NCBI GenBank assembly: GCA_022496205.1
Contig: WTXD01000251.1
Span: 1 to 14,625 of the forward strand
From: Gloeopeniophorella convolvens
Lineage: Eukaryota > Basidiomycota > Agaricomycetes > Russulales
Direction of reading: 5' to 3'
DNA: 14,625 nucleotides
A model generated the notes under the pieces. The model saw nothing but the letters and a program-made list of their open reading frames with translations. It was not told the DNA's origin and did not search any database. The position numbers and the translations under genes are program-made. This document shows, one piece after another, positions 6,938-14,625 of the stretch. How positions within the stretch are numbered: the first letter of the stretch is position 1; each line of letters begins with the position of its first letter.

Positions 6938-8381
6938 ATGTTGTTCAAGGAGAAGGATGCCAGTAGTCTCAAGCTTCGCGCTCCTGGTGAGACCGGTTTA
7001 TTTGCGTACACGGCGAAAGCTGACGCTACCTTCGCAAGGCCCCATGGAAAACTGGTTTATAGGGCTTCATGACCAGGAGCAATTCTACGCCGTCGGCGCG
7101 ACGAGCAGAATCCACCCACCGCCTCGGACTGTATTGAGCCAGGCCGTAATATTCGCCGCATTTGGAAAGCTCATTTCCCAATATGCCGCCCTGGGAATCA
7201 GTCTCAGAGGACCATCCAAACGCAAGCCGCGCTTTGCACGATTGCACAAGATCGACTTGATCCAAGTAGTCGGGTTTGTTCAGCTTTCCAAGGATGCGGA
7301 CCGAAACGCAGTTGTGCGTGCGAATCTAGAGTCGAAGTACTCATCGCCTCTCGGGGACTTCGAAAGCACACCTCTATGGCGTGCGGTCATCTTCCTTCCT
7401 CCCTCATCATCGAACTACTCGGAGCATGGCATCGACATTACTTTCTACGTTCACCACACCATCGGCGATGGCATAGTCGCCTGCAACTTCCCTCATCTAT
7501 TCGTCGAGGCTCTCAGTACTGTCGACTCCGCCTCGCGTCTCTCGGTGGAGCCGGTCGTCGATGTCCCCATTCTTCCACTGGAACCGGAACTAGAAACCCT
7601 GGTGAAATTCTCTATGAGCTTGCCGTTCGTCCTCAAGTCCTTCTGGAAGGAGTGGTTTCCCCGCAAGCGCAAGGGCCTGTGGCTCGGACCCCCCATCAAG
7701 CCTGGCCCGTTCGAGGCTGGCCACACCGATCTGGTATATTCCCTAACAACTGTCTCCGCGCTCGTCAGGGTATGCCGCGTGCACAACTCGACCGTGACAT
7801 CCCTCCTCTCGGCAATCCTCGCCCGCGAGCTGCTCGCGGTACTACCCGATGCGGCATCTGTCTCTGCCATGCTCCCAGTTTCCCTTCTGCGGTTCTCCAA
7901 GTCACCTAAGAGTGCACCGGCGTTTGGCTCGTTCGTCGCGAGCGTGACGGTGGAAATGACGCGCGAGAAGTGGGGCCCGTTGTGGGACGGCGCGGCGCGT
8001 GCACATGAGATCGTCAAGACACGGCTTGCGCGGGGCGCGCGCGACTTCGACTGTGGACTGCTGCCCTTTGTGTGGGACATGCGCGAGACTCTAAGGGCGC
8101 GCCTGAAGAGCGACCACGAGGCGTCTGTCTTCATCTCCAACGTCGGCGTGGTCGACGACAGCGCGCAAGCCGGGTGGCACGTTTCGCGGACCATGTTCTC
8201 TCAGAGCGCCAACGTCCACTTCGCGCCAGTCTCGATCAGCGTGTGCACGGTGGAGGGCGGCGACATGTGCGCCTCTTTCGATTAGAGACGTGGTGCTGGC
8301 GTGTCGGACGAATTTGTGGAGAAGCTGGTGACGAGGGTGGGGGAGGCTATTGAGGAGGTCGCGCGCGAGGCAAGTAACTGA
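6938..8381 (+). pseudogene. Alcohol acetyltransferase-like acyltransferase, copy 2, in-frame TAG near the C terminus
   Basis: Model: exon 6938-6986, intron 6987-7038, exon 7039-8285 to the TAG at 8283-8285. The frame stays open beyond it to a TGA at 8379-8381. The start is MLFKEKDASSLKLRAPG followed by MENWFIGLHDQ. HHTIGDG (7452-7472) is intact, as is the SNVGVVD strand. Where copies 1 and 3 have Trp (TGG, in a D-W-x-R context), copy 2 has TAG, a single G-to-A change. The 31 codons after it still match the family end (VSDEFVEKL, VGEAIEEV). The predicted product is 431 aa instead of 463 and lacks the last helix, so it may be unstable or inactive. A read-through product is possible, but the stop is followed by AGA, not a known leaky context. 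With the altered promoter, a pseudogene is the best reading. Confidence 0.75.
6987..7038 (+). other. Phase-1 intron of copy 2 (52 nt)
   Basis: Donor gtgaga, branch site ctgac at 7020-7024, acceptor gcaag. In this copy the intron happens to contain no in-frame stop in the third-exon frame, so an unspliced frame from 6957 is also open. The conserved intron in the other copies argues that this is incidental. Confidence 0.7.
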
Positions 8382-8470
8382 TCACATTCGTTCTCACTAA
8401 TTTTCTTTTCTTGGGTCGCGTATCTTCGGCCATTCCACTCCTCTACTTATGGTCCCATAATCGTGTCTGT

Positions 8471-9467
8471 AACAATTCATGACTGACTCTACACGCATCC
8501 ACATAGCCAAATCTGCCCAATGTGCTATTGACGTCCATGATGTATGAAGAATGAAGTAAATGCACGCCACACAAGACTGCTCGCGCTGGAAAGGTTACAT
8601 ACACTAGAAGCCTACCAACAATGGTCAGCAGATACGCCGCATCTTATGGAGGTTACACAGTGGCGCCTAGCCACACCCACAGCCCACCATCAGAGTAGTC
8701 ATCTTCAGCACGCTTCTGGTTTGCAACCTGGGGCGGGGTGGCAGGCGCCTCGGTACCGGTGACATCTTCTTCCCTCCCCACATCATGTTGGTGGCTCATA
8801 CAGCGCCGAGAGAATGTGACCGCTGGAGAGCCGGCTCCTGCGCTCCGAACTGTCCGCACTGGACATGCCATGACCTACAGAAGAAGGTTTATGCCTCAAT
8901 ATTGGAAAGGAGTTGGAGTCAATTAGGGTTAGGCCATTTTATCTTGTCGGGTGTGGCATTTCATCAAAACGACAGCTTCTCGTGATGTGTGATGTCCCGC
9001 TTGGGCTCTCATGTAGAAAGACGACGCTGCCGCCGCGTCTCTCCGTGCGACCAGTCAACAAGACGAGCTGGTCGAGGCAGCCAAATGACGACCGTTCAGT
9101 TACTTGCACCGGGCTTGCTGGGTGTCCACTGAAGGCATCGAAGAGCTGAAGCGCCGCTCTAGATCTGACAAGTGCGGCAGAGTCGGAAGGGCCTGCGTCG
9201 GCGTGCCATGGCGCAACCGAGTCCCCGCGCGCTATGGCATCGATCGGTGGCGCAGAGGTGTCGTGGTTTGAGGTGCCAAGGTCGCGCGACGTGAGTCGCG
9301 GCGGCGTTTATGCAGCGAACTACTGACGGGGCGGGGAAACTGCCAGGCGGGTACTACGACTCAATGGCGGGGGACACGGCGGGTAACTTGAACGTGGATA
9401 CAGTCGGTGTTCAATCCGATGGCCTGTAGCCTTGACCGGACGGTATTGACGCGTTCTCTTTTCGCAG
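8471..9467. other. Spacer of about 1 kb between blocks 2 and 3, no gene supported
   Basis: No domain or conserved frame was recognised. A minus-strand frame at 8653-8871 has a mildly protein-like composition but no homology I can name. A telomere-like 11-mer ttagggttagg occurs at 8923-8933, too short to call a telomeric relic. Confidence 0.5.
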
Positions 9468-9641
9468 ACCTGCTATCGCATCCTACGTTAGCGTTTGCCA
9501 CTGTCGTTTTGGACATGGTGTGGGCGTTGATCGAGCTGCGGAGGGAGTCACGACAAGCAACGCGGGAGACTCGGAACCGGAGCTTTCACGTTGGCCGCCG
9601 GGCCCATCCAAGACCAGCAAGGCCCCGATCATGGCCCGACC

Positions 9642-9663
9642 GATGCGGGCCGGTCGTGTGATG
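9642..9663 (+). promoter_or_regulatory. Conserved upstream box of copy 3
   Basis: gatgcgggccggtcgtgtga plus tg, differing at a few positions from the box shared by copies 1 and 2, about 360 bp upstream of the ATG. Confidence 0.35.
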
Positions 9664-9968
9664 GAGTCTCGGACAGCGGGCCTTGGTGTAAGGTTCGATG
9701 TCTGGTTGTCTAAGTACTTGCTCTCAACTTCTGGCCTTGGAACCCCCGGCCGTCCGCGTCCTCGTCCACGGACCTGCGCACGCTGGCCTGCGCTGGCGGC
9801 GTCCGCTTGCAAGATTTAAATGACTTCGCTAGCTTAGGCGTCGCCACTTCGATGGCCCATCGGCGCCCGGCGACACACAAATAGGTAAGTCCAGTCGACG
9901 ATATTTAAAGCAGTGGCGTGTTTTGTTTACGCAGCGACGGCTCTAGTAGCGCTCGCACCCGCCGTACA

Positions 9969-9979
9969 TTTATTTAAAG
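9969..9979 (+). promoter_or_regulatory. TATA-like box of copy 3 (tttatttaaag)
   Basis: Located about 45-55 bp upstream of the ATG at 10023, aligned with the copy-1 motif. A second atatttaaag lies further upstream at 9901-9910. Confidence 0.45.
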
Positions 9980-10022
9980 CGTCGCGGTACACGCCCCAGT
10001 GCTATAGTACTGAGCCCCGCAA

Positions 10023-11466
10023 ATGTTGTTCAAGGAGAAGGATGTCAATAGTCTCAAACTTCGCGCTCCCGGTGAGACCAGTTTGGTTGCGTGCACGACG
10101 AAAGCTAACGCTACCTTCATAAGGCCCCATGGAGAGGTGGTTCATAGCGCTTCATGACCAGGAGCAATTCTACGCTGTCGGCGCGACAAGCAGAATCCAC
10201 CCACCACCCACGACTATATTTAACCAGGCCGTAGTATTCGCGGCATTTGGAAAGCTCATTTCCCAACATGCCGCTCTGGGAATCAGTCTCAGAGGACCAT
10301 CTGAACGCAAGCCCCGCTTTGCACGGTTGCACAAGATCGACTTGACGAAGATTGTGGAGGTTGTCCAGCTTTCCGAGGATGCAGACCGGGACGCAGTGGT
10401 GCGCGCGAATCTAGAGTCGAAGTACTCGTCGCCTCTCGGGGACTTTGAGACCACACCTCTATGGCGCGCGGTCGTCTTCCTTCCTCCCTCATCATCGAAC
10501 TACTCGGAGCATGGCATCGACATCACTTTCTACGTCCATCACACTATCGGCGACGGCATGGCCGCCTGCAACTTCCCTCACCTGTTCCTCGGGGCTCTCA
10601 GCACTGTCGACTCAGCTTCGCATCTCTCGGCGGAATCGATCGTGGATGTCCCTATTCTTCCACTAGAGCCGGAACTGGAGTCGCTGGTCAGCTTCTCCAT
10701 GAGTTTTTTCTTCGTCCTCAAGTCCTTCTGGAAGGAGTGGTTCCCCCGCAAGCGCGAGGGTCTGTGGCTTGGGCCCCCCATCAAGCCTGGGCCGTTCCAA
10801 GCTGGCCACACCGACCTCGTATATCCCCCAACAGCCGTTTCCACGCTCGTCGGGGCATGCCGCGCACACAACTCGACCGTCACATCTCTCCTTTCTGCAA
10901 TCCTCGCCCGCGAGCTGCTCGCGGTCCTACCCGATGCGGCATCCGTCGCTGTCATGCTCCCGGTCTCCCTCCGGCGATTCTTCAAGTCACCTGAGAGCGC
11001 ACCGGCGTTTGGCTCTTTCGTCGCGAGCGTGACGGAGGAAACGGCGCGCGAGACGCAGGGCCCGTTGTGGGACGGCGCGTCACACGCGCACGAGAAGGTC
11101 AAGACGCACCTCGCGCGCGGCGCGCGCGACTTCGACTGTGGACTGTTGCCCTTCGTGTGGGACATGCGCGAGATTCTGCGTGCGCACCTGAAGGGCGACC
11201 GCCAGGCGTCAGCCTCCATCTCCAACGTCGGTGTGGTCGACGGCAGCCCGCAGGGCGGGTGGCGGATCTCGCGGACCATGTTCTCCCAGAGCTCGTGCGT
11301 TTACCTCGCGCCGGTCTCGATCAGCGTGTGCACTGTGGCGGGCGGTGACATGTGCATCTCCTTTGATTGGTCGCGTGGTGCTGGGGTGCCGGATGAGTTT
11401 GTGGAGAATCTCGCAGCGAGGGTGGGGGAAGCGATTGAGGAGGTCGTGCGAGAGGCAAGCAACTAG
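10023..11466 (+). CDS. Alcohol acetyltransferase-like CoA-dependent acyltransferase, copy 3, intact
   Basis: Model: exon 10023-10071, intron 10072-10123, exon 10124-11466; 463 aa. An in-frame TGA at 10011-10013 precedes the ATG and fixes the start. The N terminus LKLRAPGPMERWFIALHD matches the LRPLGxxE-type opening of fungal alcohol acetyltransferases. HHTIGDG at residues 155-161 supplies the expected catalytic His and Asp. The late SNVGVVDG strand and the SFDWSRGAG segment also fit the fold. Such enzymes move an acyl group from acyl-CoA to an alcohol or amine. The acceptor (volatile alcohol, sterol, secondary metabolite) cannot be read here. No signal peptide or membrane segment is evident, so it is probably cytosolic. 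It is the only copy of the three without a disruption, and it converges with the RhoGAP gene 332 bp downstream. A distant alternative is another member of the condensation/BAHD-like superfamily. Confidence 0.85.
10072..10123 (+). other. Phase-1 intron of copy 3 (52 nt)
   Basis: Donor gtgaga, perfect branch site ctaac at 10105-10109, acceptor ataag. An in-frame stop inside it means that translation from the first exon requires splicing. Confidence 0.8.
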
Positions 11467-11798
11467 TTACATCCATTCTCACTGATTTCCTTTTCTTGGG
11501 TCAAGTATCTTTGATCATTCCACTCCTTTACCTATCGTCGCGTAATCCTGTCTTGTGTTTCTGTCCTCAATCGACTAGACGCTCCTTTAACATTCCAGTC
11601 TGGCACCAAGATGCAGAATATACAGTGGCATTAAGACTACCAATAGAGCCCGATCAAGTTGTGCGAATAAACTGGTAAGAATGTAAGGATATATGGGTGA
11701 TCTCTGGGGTGTCTGGCGGTAACTAAGGTATCAATGCTACAATGAATGAAGAACAACAAGAACCAGAATGTAAAGAAAAGGAGCGACGGGGGTCGGTG
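11467..11798. other. Convergent intergenic region between copy 3 and the RhoGAP gene
   Basis: 332 bases holding the 3' flanks of both genes. The first 90 are the conserved 3' tail of block 3. No further gene was seen. Transcripts of the two genes may overlap tail to tail. Confidence 0.6.
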
Positions 11799-14338
11799 TC
11801 AAGGGTGTGCGCGGCGGTTGCGCGATCTGGACGTGCGCGGCTGTGCAGCCGCGGAGACTGCGGCGAGGCCGTGGGCGGGCACGTAGTGCGCGTCGACTTC
11901 GCCGCATTTGAGGTGCAGCAGAAGGTTGTGCACGAACGTCTGCTCGTATCTGCAGCAGGGCCCGTCAGCGCAGCGTCCCGGATGCACATGGCGTTTGGCA
12001 CGTACTGGGCGTTGTTAAACACTACCGACATCGAGTCGGACCCACAGCGCAGCAGATTGGGCGCCATCACGAGCGCGAGGTTCGCGCTCGTCATCTTCGT
12101 CGCGGTGAGCACGCGCTCGTCGAGGAACAGCTGCAGGAAGCTGATGACGAACAGCACGACGCGCCGGTTCGCCGTCGGGAGGCGCTCGACGGCCGCGCAG
12201 CACGCCTCGGCGTCGTCTGCGAACGCAATGCAGTCGTTGTACATCTCCGCGGGTACGAGCGGGTCCACGAGCTCGCGCAGCCATAGCTTGAAGAGCGATG
12301 CGGGCACGTGCGGGTCGTCAACACCCTCGAGTGTATACGCGCCGCGGTCTAGCCGCATTTTGAGCGCAGCGACCGCCTCGGCGTCACCCGGCACACGGAA
12401 GATTCCCTCGGCTTTAGTGCCTCCGAGCGCGAGCACGCCATCAGCGAGGAAGGGGAGTATGATGGGCACCCTCTGCGTCGGGTATGTGCGCTCCTGCAGG
12501 CGGAACACAGCGTCGAGTGGCTCCCCGAACGTGGACGGGTTGAACGCTGCATCCTGCATAAAGGCTGCATTAGACACCTGCGCGGATTACATGCAACGAA
12601 CTGCCATACCGACGCAGTCTCGATCTCTGCAAGGGTCGGCGGCTTGCCCCTGGGACCCTTCTTTGCGATGGCAGCCAGACGCTTGAGGCAGTGCTTGGCG
12701 ATCACGTCGACGCGTCCTTCGGTGACGTTCGTGCGTTGGGAGAGGAACGCATGCAGGTACGTCTCGAAGTTCTTCGACGGCGGGAACGTCACCAACAGCA
12801 CGCACAGCAGCTGCCATCCGCGGAACGCGCTCTCCCTGCGAACCCACGCACGCGCGTCAGCACTGCCGCTACGCGCACAGAGAGGCGCACACGCACGCGC
12901 TGGGGTTGCCCGTCAGCTGCTTCATGACCTGGCAGTATATCTCGTCGCGCAGCTCGCCGTGCGTGAGGCCCTCGCCGAGCAACCAGCGTGCCTCCTCGAG
13001 ACGCGGCATGTTCGGGCCGGGCGCCGCGCCGCGCTCGCTATCTCCCATGAGCCGCTGCACGGCACGAAAGGTGCGCACCGCGTCCTTGTGGAGAGTACGG
13101 GTGAGGTTGAGGAGCGGCGCGGCCAGCGGACCGCGCTGCCAGGTCATCATCTGCTCGAGGGGCACCCTACGCCGGAAAATGAAGCCCGTGCGGTGTGTTG
13201 CAAAGTACTGTAGCGCGAATTCGGACTCCACGAACTGCTGGATATCCGAGGCGAGGTCCTCGGGCAAGATGCGATGCACGCTGCGTAATCGACGAGTCGT
13301 AAGTGTCGTGGCGGGGGCCGTGGCAGGGGGGACGCACCCAGTGCTGAGTGACTTTGTCGTCAGTGCGGACGAGGACAGTGGCGGTGGCGCCTGAATAAGG
13401 ATCGGCGTGCGCGCTGCGCGAGTTTTTACCGGGCTGAGCTGGGCCGTTGCATCTGAAAGTATCCGTTGAATTCAGCGAGATCGTAACGAGCGCTCAGAAC
13501 GCACCTGCATTCGGTACAGGCCCGCTGATCTGCTTCCCTCCAACACGCGGGCCCCTGGTTGTCGGGGTCGTCGGGGTCGTAGGAATGGGCCGCTGAGGGA
13601 CCGGTGGGACGTTTTTCTTATCAGGCCGCTGGATGGTCAGCTTCGGCTTGCCGCGCGTCGACTCCGGGGCGCTCGCGTAGCCGCTCTCCGACGAAGTCTT
13701 GCTGGTCCTGCTTATGGCTCCGGGCGAGCGCGGAGGCGTTTGTGCGAGGCGCTCTACGGCGGCATTCAGAGATTGAGGCGGCGAGCGAGTGGGCACAAAT
13801 GAGCGGTGTGATGCGGTGGGCGTGGGCGGGGCGCTTGCTTCGGACCCGGGGATGGGCGGGAGTGCTGGGGCAAGACGCGACGGAGTCGAGTGGTGCGGGT
13901 CGGTCGAAAGACTCCGCCGTGCAATGGGTGGGGGGTTTGGGCTCCTTTTTCGGATGGAATCGGACCACTAGCAGACGCTTGCAGACGACCTGGCGCCTGA
14001 ATAGAGGTTCGAACCTCCTTGGTATAAGAGCGCGAACGGCGGGCAGCAGGGCGCTGATCTTGCTCGGGCGCCGGCGCCGTCGAAGTATGGTCCGCTGACG
14101 GAGAGAAGGACTTTGAGAGTCGACGACCTAGGGCGGTGTTCTAACATGTGGTGTGTTTGAAATGGTGGAGGAACGGTCATGTTGCAACACGCACCTGGAG
14201 AACTGTCAAGGGGATGACAAAACCCTCAGGCTTTTCCCAAACCGTCTCCCCAGTTTTCGTATGATAGTAATACGGGATGCCACCACGCGCGACTCATCCC
14301 CGATCTCCCACCATTCACCGTTGTCGTTGGGCGGTAGT
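11799..14338 (-). CDS. WW-MyTH4-RhoGAP Rho GTPase-activating protein (ARHGAP39/Vilse-like), 5' end not resolved
   Basis: Exons on the minus strand, 5' to 3': 14338-14195, 14140-13505, 13452-13338, 13280-12897, 12835-12610, 12553-12006, 11949-11799; about 730 aa visible. Order: WW domain (EWWEIGDESR, then YYYHTKTGETVWEKP); Pro/Ser/Thr-rich linker; MyTH4 (MMTWQR, LRDEIYCQVMKQLTGNP, GWQLLCVLLVTFPPSKNFE); RhoGAP (EGIFRVPGD with the arginine finger, LFKLWLRELVDPL, NLALVMAPNLLR, YEQTFVHNLLLHL). All expected catalytic and binding residues of the GAP domain are present. The role is to stimulate GTP hydrolysis by Rho, Rac or Cdc42-type GTPases, shaping actin and polarity; MyTH4 suggests binding to microtubules. 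Introns are 52-61 nt. Two frame changes are unexplained, near 14279-14290 in the WW domain and near the G6 run at 13930-13935. If they are real, the gene is broken upstream of MyTH4. Because the rest is strongly conserved, sequencing indels seem more likely. Confidence 0.85.
11950..12005 (-). other. RhoGAP gene last intron (56 nt, phase 2)
   Basis: Donor gtacgt, branch ctgac, acceptor ctgcag. Splicing joins NNAQ to YEQTFVHN, restoring the last helix of the GAP domain. The unspliced frame would run into unrelated residues. Confidence 0.8.
12554..12609 (-). other. RhoGAP gene intron between MyTH4 and RhoGAP (56 nt, phase 0)
   Basis: Donor gtatgg, branch-like ctaat, acceptor atgcag. It joins LAEIETAS to DAAFNPSTFG. 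An alternative acceptor 24 bases earlier would leave only 32 nt, too short for an intron. Confidence 0.65.
12836..12896 (-). other. RhoGAP gene intron within MyTH4 (61 nt, phase 2)
   Basis: Donor gtgcgt, branch ctgac, acceptor cgcag. It joins QLTGNPSA to ESAFRGWQLL, a continuous MyTH4 core. Confidence 0.8.
13281..13337 (-). other. Probable in-frame 57-nt intron in the linker of the RhoGAP gene
   Basis: Donor gtgcgt, branch cttac, acceptor cgcag. It has the same size class as the other introns, is a multiple of three and is stop-free. Splicing gives TTKSLSTG-VHRILPEDL. Retention would add 19 residues rich in Pro, Ala and Thr. Both forms are translatable. Confidence 0.55.
13453..13504 (-). other. 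RhoGAP gene linker intron (52 nt, phase 1)
   Basis: Donor gtgcgt, acceptor tttcag. It removes an in-frame TGA and joins GPVPN-A-D to ATAQLSPVKTRA. Confidence 0.75.
14141..14194 (-). other. RhoGAP gene intron after the WW domain (54 nt, phase 0)
   Basis: Donor gtgcgt, acceptor gttag. It joins VIPLTVLQ to NTALGRRLS, a junction that fits proteins of this family. An in-frame TAG at its end excludes unspliced translation. Confidence 0.7.
14195..14338 (-). other. WW domain segment of the RhoGAP protein, split between two frames
   Basis: The first half (LPPNDNGEWWEIGDESR) and the second half (GIPYYYHTKTGETVWEKP, EGFVIPLTVLQ) together form one WW domain, resembling the WWEL-x-D...YYYN...TVW pattern of ARHGAP39. 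They are separated by a +2 (or -1) shift within gtcgcgcgtggtggcat. No intron can fit between them. The acceptor for this exon is ccag at 14339-14342. Confidence 0.7.
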
Positions 14339-14625
14339 CTGGACGAACGTGCGCGCCGTGAGGCGAGCGCGTCACGGGCAATCGAATTATCACGTACACA
14401 AGTTTCCAACAGGAGGGTCCCAAGATACCTGTCCAGTTGCAGGGCACGCGAAGAAAGAAACCTGGGTCTGCGGAACACGTCAGGGGCGCGCTCAAAGGAG
14501 AAAGCAGGCCAAAAAAATTGACCTGAGGATCTACAAGCGTTACCCAGAAATGGGATCCCCACGCTGCATCATCCTGTGAGGGTGTAGAGGATGTAGAAGT
14601 TCGAGGCTGGCGGGGGCGAATTGGA
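14339..14625 (-). other. Upstream part of the RhoGAP gene, exon structure unresolved
   Basis: A donor gtacgt with a gtgac branch lies about 59 nt upstream of the WW exon, and an alternative gtatct donor lies a little further on. Both would connect to an open frame containing either NWTGILGPSCWKLV or FLSSRALQLDR. Neither is recognisable as a domain, and no start codon can be chosen. The gene probably continues past the window edge. Confidence 0.4.

Larger units (their letters stand above)
6182..8470 (+). repeat. Duplicated block 2: promoter, acyltransferase gene and 3' flank
   Basis: Homologous to blocks 1 and 3. It differs in the promoter: about 350 extra bases at roughly 6370-6722 and a loss of about 140-180 bases at a junction near 6829. 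The coding region and 3' flank align without gaps visible by eye. Confidence 0.8.
9468..11555 (+). repeat. Duplicated block 3: promoter, acyltransferase gene and 3' flank
   Basis: The third copy, in the same orientation as blocks 1 and 2. It shares the atcctacgttagcgtttgcca start, the upstream box, the TATA-like motif, the first exon and intron, the coding region and about 90 bases of 3' flank. Confidence 0.8.

Noticed and set aside
6957..8285. Unspliced start for copy 2 at 6957, adding 29 residues before MENW
   Set aside because: The same stretch contains a stop in copy 3 and is out of frame in copy 1, while the exon-intron model works in all three.
8653..8871. Minus-strand 72-codon frame in the spacer
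   Set aside because: The composition is mildly protein-like, but there is no recognisable family, splice context or conservation in the other spacers.
8923..8933. Telomere-like ttagggttagg
   Set aside because: Less than two repeat units in isolation. It can arise by chance and gives no support for an interstitial telomere.
12554..12609. Use of GTG at 12577 as a start for a separate RhoGAP-only protein
   Set aside because: The upstream MyTH4 exon joins in frame through a normal 56-nt intron, and eukaryotic genes rarely start at GTG.
11742..12686. Plus-strand open frame of 314 codons
   Set aside because: It lies antisense to the RhoGAP exons, whose protein is clearly recognisable. Its translation is low-complexity Ser/Arg text without a domain.
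14004..14017. Perfect palindrome gaggttcgaacctc resembling a tRNA T-arm
   Set aside because: No acceptor, D or anticodon arms can be built around it on either strand, and it lies in the coding linker of the RhoGAP gene.

Overview
The window reads as nuclear DNA of a filamentous basidiomycete, most likely an agaricomycete. This rests on GC-rich coding sequence, 52-61 nt introns with GTRNGT-type donors and CTRAC-type branch sites, and a WW-MyTH4-RhoGAP protein of the kind basidiomycetes share with animals. No prokaryotic features, rRNA, tRNA or CRISPR were found. All gene models are by eye, without transcript data.

Layout. (1) Positions 1-3884 hold no convincing intact gene. Within them, 395-3308 is bounded by a perfect 17-bp inverted repeat and looks like a decayed, non-autonomous transposon-like element. 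It contains degenerate internal repeats (three boxes spaced exactly 141 bp; a diverged duplication about 655 bp apart) and a small coding relic. (2) Positions 3885-11555 carry three dispersed direct copies of one roughly 2.1-2.3 kb block, each with promoter, gene and 3' flank. The gene is a CoA-dependent acyltransferase of the fungal alcohol acetyltransferase-like type, with an HHTIGDG active-site motif. All three share a 49-nt first exon and a 52-53 nt phase-1 intron. Copy 1 has a one-base frameshift in a C run, copy 2 has an in-frame TAG close to the end, and copy 3 is intact (463 aa). (3) Positions 11799-14338, minus strand, carry a seven-exon Rho GTPase-activating protein (WW, Pro/Ser-rich linker, MyTH4, RhoGAP), convergent with copy 3. 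Its 5' end lies upstream and is not resolved. It has two unexplained reading-frame changes, one in the WW domain and one at a G/C homopolymer.

The acyltransferase array looks like local tandem amplification in which only the copy next to the conserved RhoGAP gene stays fully open. Two of the three frame breaks caused by indels lie in C/G runs or short repeats, so base-level assembly error must be excluded before any copy is called a pseudogene. The substrate of the acyltransferases cannot be read from the sequence. The cluster contains no other biosynthetic gene that would show a pathway.
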